Origin: Andrena cerasifolii
Taxonomy: Eukaryota > Arthropoda > Insecta > Hymenoptera > Andrenidae
Direction of reading: 5' to 3'
Assembly: GCF_050908995.1 (NCBI RefSeq)
Contig: NC_135120.1
Span: 13,157,433 to 13,221,432, forward strand
DNA length: 64,000 nucleotides
In this document: piece after piece, positions 24,288 through 34,645 of the stretch
Numbering within the stretch: position 1 is the first letter of the stretch
How the letters are laid out: each line of letters begins with the position of its first letter
Program-made: the position numbers and the translations under genes
The notes under the pieces: generated by a model
Database searches by the model: none
The model's input: the letters and a program-made list of their open reading frames with translations, nothing else
What the model was told of the DNA's origin: nothing

Positions 24288-24556
24288 CCCTTAACCCGTG
24301 ACGTCCGACTTTGCGATATAAACGGTGACGTTTAATAATTTCACATCGACAAGCCTAAACTTATTTTTAACATATACTCAAGTTATCAGTGACTCTGTTA
24401 CATATTTGAAATGGTACTTTGCACGTTTCATTCAAAGCCACTGAAAGTTGCCTTCATGACGCGACATATTTTAAAACAAGGTCGAATGAAAAGAGGAAGA
24501 ATATAGGGAAAATAATTCTGCAGGGGTCTTCCAGACTCCGCGACAGCAGTTAAGGG
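24288..24556. mobile_element. piggyBac-like MITE
   Basis: The ends CCCTTAAC and GTTAAGGG are inverted and each is flanked by TTAA (24284-24287 and 24557-24560), the diagnostic piggyBac target. The 269-bp body has no open frame. Inward of the first ten bases the inverted repeat is imperfect. Confidence 0.65.
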
Positions 24557-24994
24557 TTAATGCTATAACGTGACTGTACGGATACAACGTTTGACTTGAC
24601 GATAGTAAGATTACCAAGCAATCTTCTTAGTTGCCCTAATGCCTTAATGGTTAGAATCGTTTCTGTTGCGTTCCCATCACTTTTATGATTTCATTTACGG
24701 AATTCACGAGTGAATCGATGGATAATGTCATTTCCTTTAGCGAAATTATGTGAACGGCTCCTGGCTACGGCTTCGTTTCACCTATCACCAAATTATCCGT
24801 ATCGCGCAATTAACCGAGCTCCACCCGAAGCACTGGTTCTCAATCCCAGAGACTTATTCCGCGACTATAATTATCAAATAAATTACCGTGACGAATGTTA
24901 AAGCTCAACTATGATCGAACTTTATGTTTACAAGATTTGGCGCATCCAATCGCGGGGAACCATTGCCCCAAGAAATAAGATATTCAAGTAAATA

Positions 24995-25156
24995 CAGTGG
25001 CGCACACAGGGGGCTTTGTAAAAATAGAAGGAAGCTGGATTTTATTCTCTAAATAAATTTTCACAATCCCTTAATGAATTTTATTAAATTTGCATTAAAA
25101 ATACTTTTCTCCCTTCAACTCGGCCTCCCCAAGATTAGATCCTGAATGCGCCACTG
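24995..25156. mobile_element. Short hAT-like MITE
   Basis: CAGTGGCGCACACAG at the left is matched by the complement of CTGAATGCGCCACTG at the right. The body is 162 bp and AT-rich. Flanking 8-mers (AGTAAATA and TGTAAGCA) agree at five of eight positions, so an old 8-bp duplication is possible but weak. Confidence 0.55.
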
Positions 25157-25420
25157 TGTAAGCACACCTCCACTTTCCCGTCTTTTCTGTCGCTAAAAGC
25201 GCAGAAAGTCACCCAAAATCGTGCGACTTCTCAAAAGTCTTCTGTGCTCTCATTCCCGACGGTTCAGTCACAAGCACGTAAGATTTCTCAGAATTCGCCG
25301 TTCTAGGGCCGCGAGTGCGTCGAGAAAGAGGAAGATCGAAAGGAAAGCTCGGGCTTGGGATTACTCAATTATGTAATTCGGATCAGTCCATCCATTCGTT
25401 CGACGGCCTACGCGTTTCCG

Positions 25421-25591
25421 ATGGCCGAACATATCATTCCCGGGAGAGATGACACGCCGGAAGGAAAGCAAACCTACGAGGACTCCTTCGAACGATACAT
25501 TGAGCTTCTACGACCCAAGGAAATGACGCAGAAACAAGTGATGTTTATGATTCTGTGCGGTACCCAACTCCAAAGTGGACTCCGCGAATAA
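25421..25591 (+). CDS. Possible small orphan ORF (56 aa)
   Basis: An ATG in the context TTTCCGATGG opens a 56-codon frame ending at TAA. The peptide is hydrophilic and looks protein-like (acidic start with DDTPEGKQTYEDSFERY, then ELLRPKEMTQKQVMFMIL), with third positions that look somewhat GC-rich. TTCAGTC, an initiator-like sequence, occurs 150 bp upstream at about 25264, and GAATAAAAG overlaps the stop. I do not recognise the protein. The frame is open further upstream to an ATG at 25355. It could be a real small gene, an exon of an unseen gene, or chance. Confidence 0.25.
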   Translation: MAEHIIPGRDDTPEGKQTYEDSFERYIELLRPKEMTQKQVMFMILCGTQLQSGLRE

Positions 25592-26908
25592 AAGGAGCAA
25601 ACGAGACAAAAGCAACACCCCTTTACACTCATCCACCCAAGACACTCGATTCCCGACAATGAGTGTATGTAGGTAAAAGTACGTTTTGCTGATACCGTCT
25701 TCAATCTTGGGTGACCGTAGCGGGACAGCGAGCCATCGGCTTTATCAGAGGCACCGTAAACGAAAAACAATACGTACGTATTTTCTGCGTGTACAAGTAT
25801 CACGCGATGCACATACCGATCTGTACATACTCGTCGGACTGGAAGGTGGAGGCGGGCGAGACTCTCCCGGAGCGAAGAGATATTTAGCTACCAAAAGAGA
25901 AGCGAGGGAGAGATTAGATGTTACCATTGGCGCGCTCCATATTTCTGTACTCGAAGTATTTTAATTGATAGGCGCGCTCGAGCGCCGAGCATCCCCGTCG
26001 AGCGAAGAAGATATCGATTGAGTATAGGCACATGCTCAATTAAATCTAGTATTAATATCCCATTGAATACATAGTGTTTTAAGAAAAAAAAACGAGGGTT
26101 GCAGCGGACTCAATTTTAATATATTATTACGTACACGTTTATTGGAACGACGCGCTCATTAACGAGCCTCTTTCTTTCCGCGTTGCCGACGTCGTTATCG
26201 ACGGGGGCCATTACTCGGCGTACGTGACCACATTTCCCGCGGACACGCCGCGGCAGCGTTTTCACTTGCTGTAATCTTCGCGCGCTTCTTTCCAGTAACT
26301 ATCAGGCTTCATTGCTGGCGCAATCACGGCCAATCATGGAGCGTGATTGGAACGTTGGTCTGCCTCGGTTCAACAGTGTTGAATATTATTTGGTACTGCA
26401 CCGTGCCGGGCAAATTAATGGTGTCAAGCTGCGGACCTTGGGCTCGATGTGCCCCACAGATCCAGTCCCAGATACATAAAATGGTATTCAAAATTTCGGA
26501 CCGTGAACGCTCATCTGGCTCAGCGAACATTCGTCTGCCACTGGCCGAATTTCCATTTACAGGCGGTTAGGTAGCGTTTCAACGATGTATATTGCTCGAC
26601 ACTATTTTTTGCCGAATATACATTAATCGAAACTAGGATTTGTCGGTTTTTCAAAACCGGGAATTGCGGTATAATTTATTTGGTTATGTTCTTGTAGTTC
26701 CATAAATATTAAATGAACTGAAAATTTGTACGGATTTTAGTTATTTCAATTTTTTATTTTATTTATTTGGTTTTGTGTAGATAGATTATATTTAATTTTG
26801 TTACAGCTTTGTAATTCCATAAATATTACAAAAACTGAGAAATTTTAAAATAAGTGTAAATATTTATTTACTGTTTTAATTATATTTTGTTTGTTAAGGA
26901 GGAGAGGG
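25592..26908. other. Intergenic, no gene recognised
   Basis: No supported exon. CGGTTTTTCAAAACCGGGAA at 26645-26664 resembles half of the repeat unit that forms the array at 26909. Confidence 0.45.
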
Positions 26909-27060
26909 GGAATTCGAAAACCGGTCTAACCGGTTTTTCGAGAGTAATGGAATTCGAAAACCGGTCTAACCGGTTTTTTGAGAGTAATGGAATTCGAAAA
27001 CCGGTCTAACCGGTTTTTTGAGAGTAATGGAATTCGAAAACCGGTTTTTCTAAAAGTCGG
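26909..27060. repeat. 40-bp tandem array of CCGGT palindromes
   Basis: Three complete 40-bp units (26909-26948, 26949-26988, 26989-27028) and a partial fourth. Each unit contains AAAACCGGTCTAACCGGTTTT, an inverted repeat with a 3-bp centre, preceded by GGAATTCG and followed by GAGAGTAAT. Units two and three are identical and unit one differs at one base. Confidence 0.95.
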
Positions 27061-29137
27061 ATTTTGTATTAAACCCTAATTGATATATAAATGCCCAAGA
27101 AAATACATATACCTGCAATCTTCCTAAAAATCATGTAAGAAGTAAATACGACACAGAAAAGAATTTAAATAGGTACACGAGAGTTACAAACAACTTTAGA
27201 TAACTTATACATACCTAATGGCAAATTTATTGCGACACATGTTTTTGACGATAAAGACTTCTAGCTAACAATTGATAATTTAAAACAATTCCACACATAT
27301 ATATACAGATGATACGCTATTTATTTTATATAAATTTCGTTTAACTTTTCGCATGACCGATCGACAAAAAATAGTTTCCAGCAGTGTATCACTGAATCCT
27401 TGGTATTAGGATTTCTCCTTTCCTTTTTGCGATAATTGGTACACATTAAAGTCACAAAAATCCTCGATACGGTGTGATTCAATTACCCCGGCGAGGTTCA
27501 GTGTAGGTTCTCCCGGAACTGCCCCTATTCGATTGTTACCCACCGGAAACGTGATTGGAGAGCGAGCACTGCTCAACGATCAACCGAATTGTGTCCGCGC
27601 CATAATTGTACCGCCACCGAGTCATATTGTTCCGCAGCACCGTGGCATTGTTCGCGCAAATACGTTGCAGCTGCAGACGAATAGGTACCAATCCGTGTTT
27701 AATTTGAATTTATACCCATCCCCTTTGTTAGGCTCGTTAAACGCGCGTCTGCTTGGCAACATTGAAATACGAAAATTACAAAGCCGCGGAAGAACGCACT
27801 CCCCTTCTCCCGCTTTACTCGCGCGAGCGTGCTTCATTCGAATTCACGAGCGGGATTTTTCGCGCAAGGGAGTATCGTCCCTGACTCTATTAACCGTACA
27901 ACGAATCTCCTTTTCGGGCCGTTCAAGCCGATCTGACGCGAGAATAATCCCTTTCCACGGGTCGCGCGATTTCCATTCTTTTCGCCACGCGCGTTCGAGC
28001 GATTTGAATTGCAGAGGCGGCAGCGGCGTGGGCGTGTTTCAAGGGCACGTTAATGGCACATGAATTTTTCCCCCGTCAAACTTTCCCCTATTTTTCCATC
28101 GTCAAGCTTCCTACGCGCGTTAGGATGACATCGAAATTACAATAAAGTCCAGTTTTCGAGACCTGGTTTCTTATGTTCGTAAGATATCTGCCCTCGAGTA
28201 GCCGTGGCCGTTTAGCTCTCTTCCCCGCACCGAGGTCGTGACGTTGCAATTAAACGAAGGAACAATTCAATTTCACGGCCGCGGAGACGGCGCAATTCGA
28301 GGTAACCACGCGTACAGAATTTTCGCGTTTCCCCCTCGGTTCAGCGTTTCCGCCTCGCGAAGGTTTAGCCGTTTTCACGCCCGCGCGCGTCGAGCACCCT
28401 TCCGCTCGGTACCCAGCGATTTTAATTCGTTCACACTCCGCGGCAAAGTAAGGAACGGGGCCCGTCGACGGCTGTCGCGAGCCCCGATGTTTTCGCATTC
28501 ACAGCTCTGGAAATTGTCCGCCCGCTTTCCTGCCGTTCCAACGTAAACGGCCCCTCGTTAACTCGGGCTCCGCAAAAAATTACGCGTCCCGCGGTTTACC
28601 CGGCAAACGAGACTTTCGCCGTGAAGAGCAAGTAGCGGAGAGTGGAATTTTAACAGATTCTGCGCGACGATGTAATTACTAAGTGGAGTAAAAGGGGAAA
28701 TTACATTGTCTAGTTTGGTACAATTTCCAAGCGAACTAAGCTTTTCTTTTTTAAATACTCCGTGCATGAGAATTCATTGCGCGTGCCGTCTCTGGGAAAA
28801 CAACTTTTTGGCAGGAAAACTACGTCGGCGGAAATGTCTCCGCGTTGACCAAATGAAGAGATACACGTTGCCAGGAATGTCCCGACATCCGTCCCCAAAG
28901 TGTTAATATTTTAAGTACACGCGAAACTCCTTCTCGAGACTGTGACTGCGAAAACATTGGTGCAGAATGTGTGCACCTATACATCATTTAAAATACGAAA
29001 TTCAGTTGAAAGAATTTGGAATCGAAATGCGTTTTCAGTCAAATTTCAAGTAGACGGAGTACGTGAAATTACAGTGTGACTTTTTATAAAGAACATTCTA
29101 TATTGGAACGATCGATGCAGTTCGCTTTGCCTGGAGG
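27061..29137. other. Intergenic, no gene recognised
   Basis: AT-rich to about 27480, then CpG-rich. The open frames at 27533-28063 and 28238-28546 have Arg/Ser/Pro-rich translations without domain features and no splice context, so I leave them out. Confidence 0.45.
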
Positions 29138-29351
29138 CAGAGATGGGCAAAATTTTTATTTCAATAAAATTCCGAATGACGAGTAAAAGTTAAAGAATTT
29201 ATTGGTCGTGTGTGGAATAAAGTTAATTTTTTTAATCATCGAGAGTTTCAACTTCAGCGTCGAATAAGCTTTTCAACTTTAACTTTATTCGACGTCGAAT
29301 AACTTTCTGTTATTTAAAAATAATTCTTTATTTAGTTAATACCCAACTCTG
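29138..29351. mobile_element. hAT MITE with 8-bp target duplication
   Basis: The ends CAGAGATGGGCAA and TACCCAACTCTG are inverted and match the common hAT terminus CAGAGNTGGG. The flanking 8-mers CCTGGAGG (29130-29137) and CCTGGGGG (29352-29359) agree at seven of eight positions. The 214-bp body contains GTCGAATAA and its complement in tandem inverted form and has no open frame. Confidence 0.8.
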
Positions 29352-29359
29352 CCTGGGGG

Positions 29360-31292
29360 TAGTACCATAGAAATCGCTTCGACGCTGTTTTCTCCTGAGT
29401 TTCGCATTTAATTTCTACACCCACACAGATTTGCGGAACGCAGATGCCTGTACCGTAATATTGTACTTGAAGATTTTTACGAGCGATTTTCTTAACACGT
29501 TGATCCCCTCCCGGGGGAATTGAACGTGTACACTCGAGTGTTATCTAGGAGCAATAAGGTTTTAACGATACAATTTTACCAGTGACATTTTAATACGATG
29601 AATAGTATCGGAACTTTGTAATTAGTGGCGTTGTTAAGTCGGAGTTCTCAAAGTTTTCTCAAGCGACGAGCATTTATTCTGATTTATGCGATATACCAGC
29701 TGGCATTTTCACCCTCGGTAAATCTTTCTGCCTCAGTTCCAGCTTCCGTGATTAATCGGTTGCCTTTGCTCATGAAAAAGGCATCTCGCCTACTTGATAC
29801 GTTCTCATTTTAATTAAACGATGCAGGAACACTGACACTAATCGACGCAACGCTGCGTGCTACTCAAGAGATCTGTCGAAGGAATTGCCGTTAATTTAAG
29901 GTCCTCTGCTCGTCGTACAGGGTATTAATTAATCGTCTATAACGGAAGCGCGTCCGAGTCCAGTTCGAGCTTAAAGTCCAATGAATAATCCCGCGACAAT
30001 AGTCTAAATCCATATCATTTCGCTTGTCGTTTATCGGGCCGCGGAGTATCCGTTGCGTTTTCCCGACCGGAAGCAAATTGGAAGCGATCGCTCGTTGATT
30101 TTCCTAAAAATCATATTGGCTTGTCAGAGGTGACGTTTTGACGCGTAAGTAAACGGCACTCGGAGCTTCGAGACGGGATGTCGGAGGCCACGATAGTTTC
30201 CCGGTCATTGCGTATTTATAGAGGGCTGTCGATTCGACGGATGCTCCCGGCGAATTTGAATTGTAAATAGGCGCATTGCAGATTTAAATTAAAAGCAACG
30301 ATAAGGGTGTAGGGTACTCGCGGCGGTTCGCTTGGAGACGGGGCGGTTGGCTTTTAAGACAGAGTAATAGTGTATTTATTTTTGTTCCGGAGTAAAGTTT
30401 AAATGCCGCTGATCGCGCGGATCGTTAGTGGCCGTAGTTTAAGCTCGTCTCCAGTGAAGATTAACCGATAAAACGGCCCGAGAGTTACGCGGCCCGCGAT
30501 AAATCTGGAGCGGAGCTGTTCAAGGGAGCATTATGATTCCGGGCCGCTTAACTTTTAGGGCACGGCGGGTATCGTTCGACGATCATCGTCGCTCGAATCG
30601 ATCTTTCTTCCCCTGCCCTCCAAGGAGCTTCTGGCAAAGAAAGTAATGCGCGCAATAAGAACGATAGACAAAGGCACCGGAGGAAATGTAATTTCTGAAA
30701 GTTCGGTCGGAAAGTTTGGCGCCCCGGTCGTTTCTGACCCAAGTCGTTAAGGCGAGTGGCAAAGGGGGCGTTTTGTACTCTCCCTGGACGAAGGTGGCGG
30801 GGAGCGCAGAGTTTTCCGGCTGGCGAGTCGCCGGGGCGTTTTTCAAAGTTTTCAGCGCCGTCGTATTTTTGCTCCTTTGACTTAACGTCGAGACACTGTC
30901 TATCGAATGATCAACATTAATCGACCAATTTCTCTAAGCTTGTACTTCGAATTAACGTTTACATGTAAAGAGGATTATCAATCTATTTCAATGTAAATAT
31001 TTAGACGATAGATTTAATATTGCTATGATACGTAACTACCTTTGATTGTGATTACACCGTCTTATCATCGAGGGGCCTTTTATGTATGGTTAACCATTCT
31101 GAACCCATTACAGATTATAATAATTTATTCGATCGATATTAAAGATATTGGAAACGATGGCGAGTCAGTGTGCTTTATTGTGTCCTTACTTCTTTACAAT
31201 CCTGTAGTAGTGTCTGTGGGCGAGTGAGTTGTAAGTTTTAGTACTTCTAGTAGATACTAATGATACTAATATACGTTTTTATAGCCCGAGAA
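29360..31292. other. Intergenic, no gene recognised
   Basis: No supported coding exon, RNA gene or repeat pair. Confidence 0.45.
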
Positions 31293-31636
31293 CTGTGCTT
31301 CGCAATCTTTCTTTGAGTCGCGATCCCAAGGTAAATTTAATAACGTAAAGAAAACACATTAAAGATAGGTATTTCGGAATATAATTATTCTAACTGAAGA
31401 ATAATTAATTATCTTAAAGATATTTAATATATTTAATTACCTTATGTAGTGCGATGGCTGTGCTTGCATCTGGGCAATTCGCTTCCTCTTCTTTTATTTA
31501 TGAAAAATCAGTGTTACATCATTAATAGAACAAGTTAAAATAAATATGCGCTAAGAATCATCAACTAAAAATAACCACGGCCTAGCCCAGACCCTCCCCG
31601 AGGAAGATTTCGCGATCCACAGGTTGGGAATCAGTG
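31293..31636. mobile_element. Degraded hAT-like MITE
   Basis: The left end CTGTGCTTCGCAATC and the complement of the right end (CACTGATTCCCAACC) align to each other and to the widespread hAT terminus with TTCCCAACCTGTGG. TCGCGA follows at similar depth in both. The flanking 8-mers CCCGAGAA and CGCTAGAA agree at six of eight. Old and non-coding. Confidence 0.45.
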
Positions 31637-31686
31637 CGCTAGAAAAAGAAACACAGTGCAATATGCACTAATCGTTTGCTTTACGT

Positions 31687-31692
31687 TTTATT
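31687..31692 (-). terminator. Poly(A) signal of the Nit2 gene
   Basis: AATAAA on the minus strand, 61 bases beyond the stop codon of the omega-amidase gene. No other canonical signal lies between. Confidence 0.6.
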
Positions 31693-31752
31693 AAGTACAA
31701 ATGTGAAAAATCTGCATGGAAATATCTTGTGGAATCGTAATATACGATTAAA

Positions 31753-34308
31753 TTAATCCTTTTTCCAAATAGTGTCGTAGAGATCGGTGCGCCTCTGAGA
31801 GAACGTCGGTATTTGAGCTCTCACCTCATCTACGACCTTTAGATCTGAAAAAAAAATGCGAAATCCCGATGTTTCAAGACCCTAAAAATTCTAAACCTCA
31901 CACAACTTCTTTACAAGTTCAATCCTTTACTTTTTTAATATAAATCGGATTAAGGTAATAAATATCCTCGCAGTAATTCTATGCAGTTTGATGGAGAGAG
32001 CGTAGAAGGAAACGTCGATAAATTGTCAGGCGTGGAAATAAGTTGACAGGGTATCGTGTAACAGTCTAAAGTGGCAATTACCTATATCAGCGACTATGAT
32101 GCCCTCGCTGGCATCCAGCTCGTGAAGAATTTCACCCCAGGGGTTGGTTAACTGGGTATGCCCCCATGCGACGTAGCCGGGTGGAGAGCCGCGAGCCGGC
32201 GATACGCAAGCGACGTATAATTGATTGTCATTTGCTCTGGAACGCTGAAGCAACGACCAGTGCAGTGGTCCGGTGGTCGTGTTGAATGCTGCTGGGTATA
32301 TCAGCATTTGGCAACCTGACCCAGAGAAACGGGAATTACGAACACACTGGATTCCGTCCACTCCGCAATTTCTCGTCCCACGTTCCACCATCTACTTTAA
32401 CTCCTTACGAGCCCCCATATTGAAGCCACCCTGCCACTATATATTACCGCGCTTAACTTTATTTCGCGTACAAATAGTTCTATACGGTTTCTGAGAGCTC
32501 TTTATGGACAGTAATAGGAGATTTATAGAGGGTGGTTGTGATCATAGGATTACTCTATCAAGCTCCTGCGTCTGCAGTACCTACCTTTGTTCCGATAAAG
32601 GCGTGCCATTTCTTCGAACCTGATATCGTAGCAAATACCAACTCCTATTTTACAGCCCTTCGCCTCGAACATCGTGAGCGAACCGCCAGGACTCAGTGCA
32701 TCGCTCTCACGGAATGTAATTTTCCCTTTAATGTCGATGTCGAATAAATGCATCTGATAAGACAACAAAAAAAATTGAACCTTATTTCTTTCTCACTTTT
32801 ATTAGTATTCTGTTTTCCAATTATGTACTTTACAGGGTTTTCTGTTACAAGGTGTAACAGTATGTATCTTCCAGCACATAGTGCAGAGAAAATATATTTT
32901 CGAAACGATTCCACGGTATTGTTCCCGCAGCGGTGTAAAACGATTTTCCGCACCGCTGTTTCTAATTTCGCTGGAACAAAAGGAAAGCTGCTTACCTTCC
33001 TGTGCTTTGCTATCAGAGTCCCATCCGGCGACCAAACGGTGCATGTATTGTACAATTTATCGGCTTCCCTTTCGGGTATTGTACCACCGATCACGTATAC
33101 GTTATTCCTTCTGGCTGCTTCCGATAACGCAACGCTCGTTTCCCCGTCGGGGATGCTCTCGGCATATTTCGCAAAGTGTGCTGCGGAGTGAAACATTCAA
33201 GTTCTTTATTTTACTAACACTGCTTGTTCTTGTTGCAGGTATAGCCACATATGGGAACCATAAATGCAATTCTTTTGTGCGGGTGCAATACCAGAAACAG
33301 CTGGATTTTTAAGAGATACAGTAAGAAGAAGAGTCCTTGTAGAAAACACTATAAGTGCCAAAATAAAAATAAAATTTTTTATCAGAAAATATTCTACGTG
33401 CTAATGGTAATATTTATAGTATAGACTTTGATTTTTGGCATTTACAGCATTTTCTACAGGGACTCTTCAATTGAATATCAATCTTTCCATGTAACGAGAT
33501 GTAAAATAAATTTTTTACAATACAATATATATATATAAATCCCTTGACCACAGTGGGATATTTGAATTTGTAAGAATTATGGCGCGCAGAGAGCTATATA
33601 TATATATATATAGCTCTCTGCGCGCCATAATTCTTACAAATTCAAATATCCCATTGTGGTCAAGGGATCTAACAGAACTATTTACAATCGACACCTTTAT
33701 ATCGTAATATTAAACAAATTTAACTAAGAATAATTACAACAATTTTCAAATCAAATTTTTCCACAAGATTTGTTATACAAATACCCTGCACAAAATATTA
33801 ATAGAAAAAGTTCGTTTCTCAACGACTCCCGCAGTACTTTTCGAAACCGCGAGCCGAGACGCTGCTACCGAGCAGCCCTTGCGACAAAAAGTGACTTAAA
33901 TACCGGTAATATCTGTTAAAAGTGCCAAACCGTGGTTTCCTCGTTACCTCCCGAACGTAAGCGTGAGTAATTTACAATTTTTATCAAGTTAGTGTAAAAA
34001 GAGCGATGAAAAACATTACATACATATACCGTACGGCGAATTGAAACATTCGGGAAGGGCGATAATATCAGCCTGTTGTTGTTTCGCGTGTTCGATGAAC
34101 GAAACCGCTTGCGCTATGTTCGTTGATTTGTCTTCGCCAACCGCGAGCTGTACTAGCGCCAAACGAAATGCTGAAAAGAATATTAGAAAGATTAAATACG
34201 TTCTCTAACGCATTTCCGTGCATTTCGACTGTAATATTTTTAGAAGAAGTAAAACTACGTACTCGACATTATTCGCAATCCACGTTTCACGATGTTTCCG
34301 CGTAGCAT
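31753..34308 (-). CDS. NIT2: Omega-amidase (nitrilase family member 2)
   Basis: Six minus-strand exons join in phase: 34308-34263, 34170-34030, 33180-32996, 32753-32585, 32315-32082 and 31844-31753, giving 288 residues. This carbon-nitrogen hydrolase converts 2-oxoglutaramate and 2-oxosuccinamate to the 2-oxo acid plus ammonia, in cytosol and mitochondria (known for the family). The nitrilase triad is visible: Glu56 in LPECFNSPY, Lys124 in HRKMHLFDID and Cys165 in GVGICYDIRF. NTTTGPLHWSLLQRSRA and YVAWGHTQLTNPWGE are Nit2-type, and the C-terminus ends with RAQIPTFSQRRTDLY. Residues 1-14 before the conserved start form a short basic leader, perhaps mitochondrial; an internal Met at 14 could start a cytosolic form. 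The Gly usual after SPY is missing at the exon 2/3 junction. All introns are GT-AG. GPKOW lies upstream on the same strand. Confidence 0.95.
33328..33468. mobile_element. Short MITE in Nit2 intron 2
   Basis: GAAGAGTCCTTGTAGAAAA at the left pairs with the complement of TTTTCTACAGGGACTCTTC at the right, and the arms continue through TGCCAAAA on both sides for about 35 bp. The 141-bp element has an AT-rich centre and no coding capacity. A clear target duplication is not visible. Confidence 0.7.
33539..33668. repeat. 130-bp near-perfect palindrome in Nit2 intron 2
   Basis: Two 65-base arms are complementary with a single mismatch (CACAGTGGG at the left against the complement of CCCATTGTG at the right). 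There is no unpaired spacer; the centre is a TATATATA run flanked by GAGAGCTA and TAGCTCTC. Next outward come GGCGCGCAGAGAG and TTACAAATTCAAATATCCC in inverted form. As RNA it would fold into one long hairpin; as DNA it could form a cruciform. It is probably a young palindromic MITE, but no second copy is in this window. Confidence 0.95.
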
Positions 34309-34566
34309 GATAATTTTTGAGGTTAGGTGCGCATTCTGCAACTTTGTCAAGATTACGTAAGCAAGTTGCATTATCAAACAAATCTTCCTTGATAGCGTCA
34401 TAGCAGTATGGACGTATCTTTAAATTGTTAATCAGGAGCAATGATTAGTTATTTCAAAACTTCTCAGCATTTCGTACATGAGTTGGAGTAATTATTTTCA
34501 TAAGTACAGTTACGTTCTTAAAAATTTATGGCTAAGTACAAGAAAAACGATCTTGTAAAAATAAGT

Positions 34567-34572
34567 TTTATT
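34567..34572 (-). terminator. Poly(A) signal of the GPKOW gene
   Basis: AATAAA on the minus strand about 75 bases after the GPKOW stop codon. It leaves only about 260 bases to the Nit2 start codon, so the Nit2 promoter must sit in this small gap or overlap the GPKOW 3' end. Confidence 0.6.
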
Positions 34573-34645
34573 ACAAAATGTATATGAACAAAATTGTACA
34601 GCTCGTCGTAAACGTAAAATAACAGGGTATATTGGCCAAAAACTG

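Noticed and set aside
33539..33668. A microRNA precursor
   Set aside because: The arms are 65 bp with one mismatch, too long and too perfect for an animal pre-miRNA; a palindromic MITE or siRNA-type hairpin fits better.
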